Below are positions 1 to 5,051 of a stretch of DNA of 5,051 nt, piece after piece; the stretch's first letter is position 1, and every line of letters begins with the position of its first letter. The notes beneath the pieces are model-generated. The model ran no database searches. It was not told where the DNA came from and worked only from the letters and a program-made list of their open reading frames with translations. The DNA is from an uncultured Eubacteriales bacterium (GTDB taxonomy: Bacteria; Bacillota; Clostridia; Oscillospirales; CAG-272). The stretch lies in the NCBI GenBank assembly GCA_905201895.1, contig CAJKPX010000101.1:1-5051 (forward strand), given 5' to 3'. Both the position numbers and the translations under genes were made by a program.

Positions 1-33
1 GGTCCCCTCTCCCCCTGCAAAAAAACAATCCCC

Positions 34-79
34 AAAAGACCCCGCCCCCGACACCGAGGTGTCGGGGGCGGGGCGTTTT
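34..79 (-). terminator. Rho-independent terminator of the minus-strand unit
   Basis: The arms at 40-54 and 59-73 pair perfectly (CCCCGCCCCCGACAC with its reverse complement) around a CGAG tetraloop at 55-58. This makes a very GC-rich 15-bp stem. On the minus strand the stem is followed by TCTTTT and, after a GGGGATTG stretch, by a run of seven T (20-26 read in reverse). It begins about 20 bases after the stop of the 36-residue ORF, so it is placed to end the beta-helix/MBL/peptide transcript. Plus-strand TTTT at 76-79 means it could also stop weakly in the other direction. Confidence 0.9.
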
Positions 80-92
80 GAATTACACGCAA

Positions 93-203
93 TCAGTCAA
101 GCTCGCCGCCGTAGATGTGGTCATCATTTCCGGGGGAGGTGGTAATCACGTCGTCAACAGAGATCAAAAGCAGGTCCATTTCGGGTGCAGTATACTGTTT
201 CAT
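93..203 (-). CDS. Small acidic 36-residue peptide, function unknown
   Basis: ATG at 203 is preceded by AAAGGAA (212-218) with 8 bases of spacing, a good ribosome binding site, and the frame runs 36 codons to TGA at 93-95. The start lies 17 bases after the TAA of the MBL ORF, and the terminator follows 20 bases later, so it is the last cistron of the unit. The peptide begins MKQYTAPEMDLLLISVDDVI, continues with TTSPGNDD, and ends in GGELD. It has no signal peptide, membrane segment or cysteine and is strongly acidic. From memory, unverified, short ORFs starting MKxYxxPEM and carrying a DVITTS-like motif recur as anonymous proteins in gut Clostridia. That recurrence, the ribosome binding site and the placement argue that it is expressed. 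The shape (polar start, hydrophobic LLLISV core, Gly/Asp-rich tail) could suit a precursor peptide, but no modification or transport genes are visible, so no function is assigned. Confidence 0.6.
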   Translation of the reverse strand: MKQYTAPEMDLLLISVDDVITTSPGNDDHIYGGELD

Positions 204-220
204 AATATCAATTCCTTTCA

Positions 221-1384
221 TTAACTTAATGAGGTTACGAAGCTGACGGAGTTGCTACCCCACGTCATTTGCGGGTATCCCTGATGTCTTAGGTCCTTCA
301 GTTCAAAATTCAGCAACCAAGAATACATCCTGTTGTCCCGATCGTAGGGATAGTGGCCCGATCCAAGCTTCTCGGGCATGAGGCGTTTTGCAACACTCGA
401 CTCCAGAAAATCCAGAACCGTGCGGTTGCGCTCGCGCATCGTGCCGAGTCCGTCGGTGGAGGTGCCGTCCTTTGCGCAGTAGATGTCGGGAGTGCAGGGA
501 TACCACAGATAGCGCACGTACTTGTCCCCATTCGTGGGAGCCGTGCTGACAACGCCGATCGCCTCATAGAGCGACTGCTTTGCGCTTTCATATCCGTGAT
601 GTGCAACCTGGCACATATCGCTGCGGAGTGCCGTGCCGTACTCTGCAACCAGCTTGTCGCCAAGCTCTGCGGCGGTGTCGGCAAGGAAAATCATGCTATA
701 ACCGTTGGCGTCGACCAAACGAACCACAACGCTGCTGTTGTTGAAGTCTGCCTGATTGCCGTCGATGTAGAGCTCATCGGGGGTCATGAGCACCTCCATT
801 TTGAGGTTGCGCAGGTTGAAGCTCATGCCCATGTGGAGAACCACACCGGTAGCGCCCTCGAAGCATGCGAGGTCGGTCTTGAAGGTCGTGTTGAAATAAT
901 CGGACTCCACATTCAGGGGAGAATAGTAGACGTGCATCAGGGTCACGAGGCCGGCATAGTCGCTGTTTGCAAAATCATGGAACGCGCCGTAGTGGTCGCC
1001 GTGAGAATGCGTCAGAATCCATGCGCGAATGAGGATGCCGTCCTGGCGGTCGTTTTCATGCGCGAGGAAATTATAGATCACTTCCTCGTTCGTCTCTTTG
1101 GCATAGCCGCCGTCAAAGATGATAAACGAACCGTCATCCAGCTCGATGATAAAGCACAGGCCGTTGCTGCTGTTGCCGTGGAGCTGGGTGATCACGGGTG
1201 CGTTGCCGTTGGTCAGAGCTGCCTGACGCTCGGGGAGCACCTGATCGTAGGAGATCACCGCATTAAGCTCCTGCGTGCTTGCCAGCCAATAAACGTGATA
1301 CACGGTGGTATCCATCACATAGGTGGCAAACTTGTTTCCGTTGAGGGTGAGCTTGGAATACTCGGTATATCCCAGCGTATCCAC
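221..1384 (-). CDS. MBL-fold metallo-hydrolase domain (ComEC/Rec2-like), C-terminal part of a split secreted protein
   Basis: This frame encodes a metallo-beta-lactamase-fold domain. Numbered from the GTG at 1384: a beta-strand lead-in with LDDGSFIIFDGG (82-93), the metal-binding THSHGDH motif (125-131), NNSSVVVRL (215-223), the FLADT strand with Asp235, and VAHHGY with His262/His263. The order HxHxDH, LADT, AHHG is that of ComEC/Rec2-type MBL hydrolases. All recognisable catalytic positions are intact, so it should bind metal and hydrolyse a substrate, probably a phosphoester or similar, which cannot be specified. About 100 further residues rich in Trp and Tyr follow. The GTG at 1384 is only the first possible start codon. 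It has no ribosome binding site, and the frame continues upstream without a stop to 1561 through protein-like sequence (Gly/Thr-rich linker, then SKLYSFGTDAGAANFNAL). This fits the missing C-terminus of the protein encoded at 1522-3576. It is read here as the 3' half of one gene broken by a frame change. If joined, the enzyme would act outside the cell. Confidence 0.85.
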   Translation of the reverse strand: MDTLGYTEYSKLTLNGNKFATYVMDTTVYHVYWLASTQELNAVISYDQVLPERQAALTNGNAPVITQLHGNSSNGLCFIIELDDGSFIIFDGGYAKETNEEVIYNFLAHENDRQDGILIRAWILTHSHGDHYGAFHDFANSDYAGLVTLMHVYYSPLNVESDYFNTTFKTDLACFEGATGVVLHMGMSFNLRNLKMEVLMTPDELYIDGNQADFNNSSVVVRLVDANGYSMIFLADTAAELGDKLVAEYGTALRSDMCQVAHHGYESAKQSLYEAIGVVSTAPTNGDKYVRYLWYPCTPDIYCAKDGTSTDGLGTMRERNRTVLDFLESSVAKRLMPEKLGSGHYPYDRDNRMYSWLLNFELKDLRHQGYPQMTWGSNSVSFVTSLS

Positions 1385-1521
1385 AATGGAATTGCAGAGG
1401 GCATTAAAGTTTGCGGCGCCGGCGTCGGTTCCAAACGAATAGAGCTTGGAACCGTCACCGCTTGTGTAGGTCTTCTGGGGCGTTAACGTAGGCGTGGTAA
1501 AGATACCGCCCGCGTTACCCG

Positions 1522-1564
1522 TTACGCCCCCTGTCCGAAAAAATCGTAGTTTGCTGCGGCGTCA
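1522..1564 (-). other. Frame junction between beta-helix and MBL reading frames
   Basis: The upstream frame ends at TAA (1522-1524) and the downstream frame is open from just after its own TGA (1562-1564), so a switch must occur between 1561 and 1522. This stretch contains, on the coding strand, a run of six T (1538-1543) and a run of five G (1527-1531). One additional G turns Gly-Gln-Gly-Ala-stop into Gly-Gln-Gly-Gly-Val-Thr-Gly and continues into the MBL frame. One additional T works too. A -1 slip with the P-site GGG codon re-pairing on GGG, one codon before the stop, would give the same product. No strong downstream stimulatory hairpin is apparent. A homopolymer sequencing or assembly error, a real mutation, or slippage are all compatible. 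Confidence 0.75.
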
Positions 1565-3576
1565 ACGATCGCGTTGCCGTAGTAGGTGTAGGTTCCAACG
1601 CCGTCAACAACGATGGTTACGTAAGGAACGCCAACGAGCTCCTCGGAGAGTGCGTTGCCCGAGAGCTGGAGCAGGGTTGCGGAGAAGTTGCCGTTGTCAG
1701 CCGTGCCTGCGGTGTTCACAACGTTGATCTTCTTGGTCAGATCGCCGAGCAGATCGGTCTTGTCAACAAGCGCGTCATAGTCAGCCTTGAGCGCGATCAC
1801 GGTACCAAAGGTAACCTTGTCTGCAATGAGAGCTGCGTCAAGCGAGTTGAGGTCGAGGTTGGAGGTAAAGCGGATACCGCCCTTGGTGGTATCGGTGGGG
1901 TAAGAGGGGTTCTTGTAGAGCGAAGAACCAACTGCGGTTACTGCGGGAGCATCGTAAACAACGGTGCCGTCAACAATGAGCTTACCGCCCTGCAGGTTCT
2001 TGGTTACGCCCTGGAAAATCACATCAGCCGTGCTGGAGGTGTTGATCGTACCGCCGGTCATTACAAAATTCTTAACCTGCGTGGAGAAGAAATTGATGGC
2101 GTAGGCGGATGCGTGGGTGTGGTTGATGGTACCGCCCGAAATGGTGAGGCTAACGGTGGTATCCTTTTCGCTGCCCGCGGTCAGAATATCGTTTGCAACG
2201 AATACACGGAACTTCGCATTGATGGTGCCCGATTTGATCTCGGTGGTGGAGGACATCTGCTCGGTTACGATCACCGTGCCCGCAGAGGTCAGGGTCGCGC
2301 CGTCGATCACGATCTGTGCACCGTCGGCAGTAACCTTGATCAGGTTGGTGGCACCGTTGCCGGTTGCAACACCGGTCAGATCCGCGTGCTTTGCAACTAC
2401 GCCCTCGCCGAGCGTGAGCTTACCGCCGTGGAGCTTGAACATATACGCTGCGGTGGTTGCTGCGGATTCGTCATACTTGATCGTCAGATTCTCGACAGTG
2501 AGGCTTGCGTTGGAGTAAATCTCCACAAATGCAAGGCCTGCGCAGAGCGTGATCACCTCGGAGCCGGTTTTGCCCTGGAGGGTGATTGCCTTTGCGGTGT
2601 CAAACTTGCTCATGTATATGTTAGTGGAGGTGAGGTCTACGCTCTTCACAACGTTTACAACCGCGTTGTTGGGAGCAAACGCATAGATTGCATCGAGCTC
2701 TGCATATGCGGTTACAGTCGAATCCTGGTTGGTGGACTGGTAGGGGTAGCCAAATGCCTCAACCTTTGCGGCTGCACCCTGTACGGCTACGGTGCTGTAT
2801 GTCTTAGCAGCGTTAACAACCTGCGAAAAATCATCAGCGGTGAGGGCACGCGTGGTAGTATTGTTCACGTAGACGTTAACCTTGTCAACGTCCACGAAAA
2901 TGTCCATACAGCAGGTATCGTTGTATCCGGTGGTGATAGCGCCGGTTCTGGAGCTGTGGGTTCCGCTGCTGAGTGTTCCGGAAAGGACCTCAACCTTTGC
3001 AAAATCAGCTGTAGCCCAGCCTGCGAGAGCAGGATAGTTGAGCTTAAATACTGCGCCATCGATCACGATGTGTGCCAGCTTTTCAATGAGAATCGCAGGC
3101 ATGTTCGTTGCGGTCGAGCCGGTGTTCTGGAACACAACGTCTGCGCCAAACTTCAGAGTAACGGCGGTTTTGTCGGTTTCGAAGTAGTGCTTGCCGGTGG
3201 TGGTATCGAAGGTGATATCGGTGAAGGTAAAGGAACCCGTACCGCCCAGTTTTGCGATACTAGAGTCGTTTGCACCATTCTTTGCACGGTTTGTGAGCTT
3301 GTAGCCCTGACCGTCGATGGTGATATTCTTGATCGTGGTCTTTGCTTCACGCTGAGCTGCCGAGGTGGTGTTACCCGTCATTTTGATGGTAACGTTGGTG
3401 CCTGCAAGCGAGTTTGCCGCGTCGATCGCTGCGCCCAGGTTTGCGTAGGTCTGTCCCGAGGTGTCGCCCACAACAATGAAGCCGGGCGTGCCTGCACCTT
3501 CCGCTGCGATCAGCGTGGTGAAGCAGGTCAGCAGAATTGCCAACGTGAGAACGAGGGAGATGATTTTGGTTTTCAT
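1522..3576 (-). CDS. Secreted beta-helix (pectate-lyase-like) protein, N-terminal part of a split beta-helix/MBL protein
   Basis: The start at 3576 is chosen because AAGGAGGA (3581-3588) sits 5 bases upstream and the protein then opens with a classic signal peptide: MKTK, a hydrophobic core to about residue 23, and likely cleavage near IAAEGAG (23-29). The open frame extends upstream to 3738, but that part is leader-like and has no ribosome binding site. The product is 684 residues. Residues about 33-240 form a first beta-helix-like module: an amphipathic cap at 43-56 (TYANLGAAIDAA), then rungs such as NITIDGQG (84-91) and HIVIDGAVF (169-177). Residues about 285-545 form a second: cap near 289-300, rungs at QIVIDGATL (421-429), SLTISGGTI (476-484) and NFVMTGGTI (503-511). 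Residues about 563-672 form a small beta-rich domain (GGIRFTSNLD, VTFGTVIAL, VPYVTIVVDG, YTYYGN) that I recall, without checking, from many clostridial surface proteins. There is no LPXTG, dockerin or SLH anchor. Such helices usually bind or cleave polysaccharide, but no lyase catalytic residues are evident. The frame stops abruptly after YDFFGQGA, next to the MBL frame. Confidence 0.85.
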   Translation of the reverse strand: MKTKIISLVLTLAILLTCFTTLIAAEGAGTPGFIVVGDTSGQTYANLGAAIDAANSLAGTNVTIKMTGNTTSAAQREAKTTIKNITIDGQGYKLTNRAKNGANDSSIAKLGGTGSFTFTDITFDTTTGKHYFETDKTAVTLKFGADVVFQNTGSTATNMPAILIEKLAHIVIDGAVFKLNYPALAGWATADFAKVEVLSGTLSSGTHSSRTGAITTGYNDTCCMDIFVDVDKVNVYVNNTTTRALTADDFSQVVNAAKTYSTVAVQGAAAKVEAFGYPYQSTNQDSTVTAYAELDAIYAFAPNNAVVNVVKSVDLTSTNIYMSKFDTAKAITLQGKTGSEVITLCAGLAFVEIYSNASLTVENLTIKYDESAATTAAYMFKLHGGKLTLGEGVVAKHADLTGVATGNGATNLIKVTADGAQIVIDGATLTSAGTVIVTEQMSSTTEIKSGTINAKFRVFVANDILTAGSEKDTTVSLTISGGTINHTHASAYAINFFSTQVKNFVMTGGTINTSSTADVIFQGVTKNLQGGKLIVDGTVVYDAPAVTAVGSSLYKNPSYPTDTTKGGIRFTSNLDLNSLDAALIADKVTFGTVIALKADYDALVDKTDLLGDLTKKINVVNTAGTADNGNFSATLLQLSGNALSEELVGVPYVTIVVDGVGTYTYYGNAIVDAAANYDFFGQGA

Positions 3577-3862
3577 GTTTTCCTCCTTGTGTTTTGGCTC
3601 CGATGATCGGATGCCGATTTTTTTGATTTGCTTGCCGCCCCGATCGCCCGTTTTCAATCGCTTGGCAAGTCTTTTGTTTTTTGTTTGCATTGCGTGATCG
3701 CTGTGCTCCTCACCGCCCGTGCAACAAACGGATTGCAAAAACGGTGATTTTCGGTGTCCCTCCTTTTTCCCGAGTCCCCTCTCGCCGAGGGGTAAAAAAG
3801 AGTCGCCCTTGTGCCATCAGAGACGCAAAAGCGCCAAATCAAAACACCTCGACCTTTTATAC
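3577..3862 (-). other. Long 5' leader (about 286 nt) of the beta-helix/MBL transcript
   Basis: The extent follows from the predicted promoter (3869-3897) and the chosen start at 3576. Visible within it, on the transcript strand, are a hairpin CCCCTC-GGCGA-GAGGGG (3776-3792) and, near the ribosome binding site, overlapping short repeats (ATCGG-CAT-CCGAT at 3606-3618, then CCGAT-C-ATCGG at about 3600-3610). These repeats could form alternative small hairpins. An ATG at about 3816 opens a 35-codon frame, but it has no convincing ribosome binding site and its residues are Arg/Gly-rich, so it is not called. No known riboswitch class or T-box is recognised. Nothing here codes convincingly for a protein. 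Confidence 0.45.
3581..3588 (-). promoter_or_regulatory. Ribosome binding site deciding the beta-helix gene start
   Basis: The minus strand reads AAGGAGGA, a near-perfect anti-16S match, 5 bases before the ATG at 3576. It fixes the start there rather than at the upstream in-frame ATG at 3738, which has no such site and would precede the signal peptide with 54 mostly charged residues. Confidence 0.9.
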
Positions 3863-3868
3863 GGTTCA

Positions 3869-3897
3869 ATTATATCAAAATTCCCCTGCAAAGTCCA
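3869..3897 (-). promoter_or_regulatory. Sigma-70-type promoter for the beta-helix/MBL unit
   Basis: On the minus strand a -35-like TGGACT (3892-3897) is followed by a 17-base spacer and a perfect -10 TATAAT (3869-3874), placing the transcription start near 3862. The -35 box is weak (two mismatches to TTGACA), as expected for an activator-dependent promoter. It is exactly flanked by inverted TGCAA (3887-3891) and TTGCA (3898-3902). The direct repeats at 3898-3932 abut it upstream. Confidence 0.65.
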
Positions 3898-3932
3898 TTG
3901 CATTACAGATTGTTCATCTTGCATTTTCGATT
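3898..3932. promoter_or_regulatory. Direct-repeat operator candidate for the AraC-family regulator
   Basis: Two copies of TTGCATT-N3-GATT occur at 3898-3911 (TTGCATTACAGATT) and 3919-3932 (TTGCATTTTCGATT). They are identical at 11 of 14 positions and begin exactly 21 bp apart, two helical turns. AraC-family proteins with two helix-turn-helix motifs typically bind direct repeats of this spacing. The pair lies between the divergent promoters: it abuts the -35 box of the minus-strand promoter and ends 16 bases before the plus-strand -35 box. The regulator encoded at 4061 is the obvious candidate binder; this is inference. Confidence 0.55.
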
Positions 3933-3948
3933 ATTTTTGAAATAGCTA

Positions 3949-3977
3949 TGGACAGTTCGACGAAAATCGTCTATAAT
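3949..3977 (+). promoter_or_regulatory. Sigma-70-type promoter for the AraC-family gene
   Basis: TGGACA (3949-3954, one mismatch to TTGACA), a 17-base spacer and a perfect TATAAT (3972-3977) form a strong promoter, giving a start near 3984 and a leader of about 77 bases. The spacer contains the inverted repeat GACGA-AAA-TCGTC, which could be a repressor site. Confidence 0.75.
3959..3971. promoter_or_regulatory. Small inverted repeat inside the regulator promoter spacer
   Basis: GACGA (3959-3963) and TCGTC (3967-3971) are perfect inverted repeats around AAA, and they end just before the -10 box. The position between -35 and -10 suits a repressor, possibly autoregulation, but the arms are short and could arise by chance. 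Confidence 0.3.
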
Positions 3978-4060
3978 TTATATATACATTTCACAGTTTC
4001 GGTTTTTAGATTGCAAAAACGATCAAAAAGCCGCGTTTTTGTGCGAAAGGCAGGTGCAGC

Positions 4061-4936
4061 ATGGCAGACACATCCAAACTCCCCGTAATTTTTGAAGGCA
4101 CGGGCAAATTGCAGAGCGGTTTTTTCACGCCCTCGATCTATCATCTCCGAAAAAACGAGCTGCGTTACCTGCATTACCATGACGTGATTGAAATTGCAAA
4201 ATGCATCTGCGGCTCGGGCACCTGCTACGTTGGCAACGAAGCGCTCCCCTACCGCGAGGGCGACGTGCAGCTCTTTCTCCCCTTTCAATCGCACTACAAC
4301 ATCGCCGACAATGACGATACCTTTTGGGTTTCGGTGACAGTTGACCCCGCCAAGATCGCCTCGCCCAACCTCACGCCAAACCCCGATTTTCTCATTCATG
4401 CGGCAGAAAAGCTGCGCTCAATCGGCGTTTGCCGCGAAAAGGAGCTCCCCTCCGTTTATCACCTGATCGACGATTCGATCCGCCTCATGCGAAACGAACA
4501 GGCAAAGGACTCCCCCCTGGCAGAGCTGATCGCAGCCAAGCTGACCGCACTCTTTTTGGAAATTCCACTCACCAAGCAAGCTGCGGCACCCGTGAAGCGC
4601 GCCACCAAAACCGAGGTCATTCTACCCGCCGTCCACCTCGTTTCGGACGCCATCGAGTCGCACCGTCGCCTCTCGGTTGCCGAAATGGCAGACGCCTGCT
4701 TTTTGAGCGAGTCGCATTTTCGCAAGGTGTTCACCGCTGTGATCGGCGAGTCACCCAAAAATTATCTCATCCGCAGTCAGACACGCAAGGCGGCACATCT
4801 GCTCATCTCCACCGAGACGCCGATCGCAGAGATCAGCTGCCTATGCGGATTTGACGACACCTCCACCTTCTATCGCCGCTTTCTCCGCATCTACGGCGTC
4901 TCCCCCTCGGATTACCGCGCCGGGCATAAGAAATAG
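4061..4936 (+). CDS. AraC/XylS-family transcriptional regulator with N-terminal cupin-like domain
   Basis: This is a 291-residue protein, the usual length for the family. ATG at 4061 has AAAGGCAGG (4046-4054) 6 bases upstream. Residues about 15-95 resemble the AraC-type cupin sensor: LRYLHYHDVIEIAKCICGSG (34-53), then YREGDVQLFLPFQSHYN (64-80). The middle, about 105-185, is a helical linker. The C-terminal 190-287 is the DNA-binding domain: the first helix-turn-helix at about 204-223 (LSVAEMADACFLSESHFRKV), the signature segment ESPKNYLIRSQTRKAAHLL (230-248), and the second helix-turn-helix at about 254-275 (PIAEISCLCGFDDTSTFYRR), ending GVSPSDYR. Both helix-turn-helix units look intact. It is divergent from the beta-helix/MBL unit and shares its promoter region, so it probably controls that unit in response to a small ligand, by family custom often a sugar. 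The ligand cannot be inferred. Four cysteines, C48, C50, C260 and C262, are noted without interpretation. Confidence 0.93.
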   Translation: MADTSKLPVIFEGTGKLQSGFFTPSIYHLRKNELRYLHYHDVIEIAKCICGSGTCYVGNEALPYREGDVQLFLPFQSHYNIADNDDTFWVSVTVDPAKIASPNLTPNPDFLIHAAEKLRSIGVCREKELPSVYHLIDDSIRLMRNEQAKDSPLAELIAAKLTALFLEIPLTKQAAAPVKRATKTEVILPAVHLVSDAIESHRRLSVAEMADACFLSESHFRKVFTAVIGESPKNYLIRSQTRKAAHLLISTETPIAEISCLCGFDDTSTFYRRFLRIYGVSPSDYRAGHKK

Positions 4937-4952
4937 AGGATGATAAGGGTTA

Positions 4953-5004
4953 TGCAGGGGAGGGGAGGAAAACTTTTGCAAAAGTTTTCCTCCCCTCCCC
5001 TGCA
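4953..5004. repeat. Perfect 52-bp palindrome, possible terminator of the AraC gene
   Basis: Positions 4953-4977 are the exact reverse complement of 4980-5004, around a central GC, so all 52 bases form one perfect palindrome. One arm is TGCAGGGGAGGGGAGG followed by AAAACTTTT. It begins 17 bases after the regulator stop codon and would form a very stable hairpin in RNA. It is followed by CCCCTCCCCTCTTTTC rather than a clean T-run. A second T-run (5041-5047) lies further down after a weaker repeat (CTTTT-C-AAAAG, then TTCCGGAA). It may act as a transcription terminator, or it may be one copy of a dispersed intergenic repeat. The purine-rich arm at 4956-4972 is notable. Confidence 0.7.
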
Positions 5005-5051
5005 CCCCTCCCCTCTTTTCAAAAGCTTTCCGGAAGGAGATTTTTTTGCGG

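Noticed and set aside
353..1486. Long plus-strand open frame of 377 codons
   Set aside because: It lies antisense to the MBL domain, whose motifs are unmistakable. Its product has no recognisable domain and it has no ribosome binding site, so it is a codon-bias shadow.
2113..3606. Long plus-strand open frame of 497 codons
   Set aside because: It is antisense to the beta-helix gene. The Cys/Gly-rich translation is typical of a reverse-strand shadow of Thr/Ala-rich coding sequence.
3606..3624. Plus-strand hairpin ATCGG-ATG-CCGAT followed by seven T
   Set aside because: The stem is only 5 bp with a 3-base loop, and no plus-strand gene lies upstream for it to terminate.
3577..3738. In-frame N-terminal extension of the beta-helix protein to an ATG at 3738
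   Set aside because: The extension puts charged residues before the signal peptide, lacks a ribosome binding site, and lies in the predicted leader. The AAGGAGGA site supports the start at 3576.
3654..3869. Minus-strand 71-codon ORF in the intergenic region
   Set aside because: It begins at the predicted -10 box, has no ribosome binding site, and its Arg-rich translation matches no family. It probably just reflects the leader DNA.
3898..3932. Repeats considered as a CRISPR-like or tandem array
   Set aside because: There are only two short copies with a 7-base gap and no spacers of CRISPR size. Operator half-sites explain them better.
4429..4854. Plus-strand 141-codon ORF inside the regulator gene
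   Set aside because: It is an out-of-frame Arg/Pro-rich shadow of the AraC-family coding sequence.

Overview
This window looks like chromosomal DNA from an anaerobic Firmicute, most plausibly an uncultured gut-type member of the Clostridia (Oscillospirales/Christensenellales-like). That is an inference from the protein style: a Lys-rich short signal peptide, AGGAGG-type ribosome binding sites, repetitive secreted beta-helix proteins, and AT-rich promoters in otherwise GC-moderate coding DNA. No taxonomic marker gene is present.

Layout from left to right. The left edge holds a strong hairpin terminator (about 34-79) that ends a minus-strand transcription unit. Reading that unit in its own direction from 3576 down to 93, it first encodes a secreted protein: signal peptide, two beta-helix-like modules, then a small beta-rich domain (1522-3576). 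It continues into a metallo-beta-lactamase-fold hydrolase of the ComEC/Rec2 type (221-1384, frame open to 1561). A 36-residue peptide with its own ribosome binding site follows (93-203). The beta-helix and hydrolase parts appear to be one gene broken by a single-base frame change between 1522 and 1561. Restoring one base gives a continuous protein of about 1118 residues, and the hydrolase part has no start signal of its own.

The 484-base divergent intergenic region (3577-4060) holds two good sigma-70-type promoters pointing away from each other. Between them lies a pair of direct repeats, TTGCATT-N3-GATT, spaced exactly 21 bp start to start. This is the geometry expected for an AraC-family operator. 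The minus-strand unit would have a leader of about 286 nt.

The plus-strand gene (4061-4936) encodes an AraC-family regulator with an N-terminal cupin-like sensor and a C-terminal double helix-turn-helix. It is followed by a perfect 52-bp palindrome (4953-5004).

Taken together, the window looks like a self-contained module: an AraC-type regulator that probably controls a divergently transcribed exported beta-helix/MBL hydrolase and a small peptide. The substrate of the hydrolase and the role of the peptide cannot be read from the sequence.
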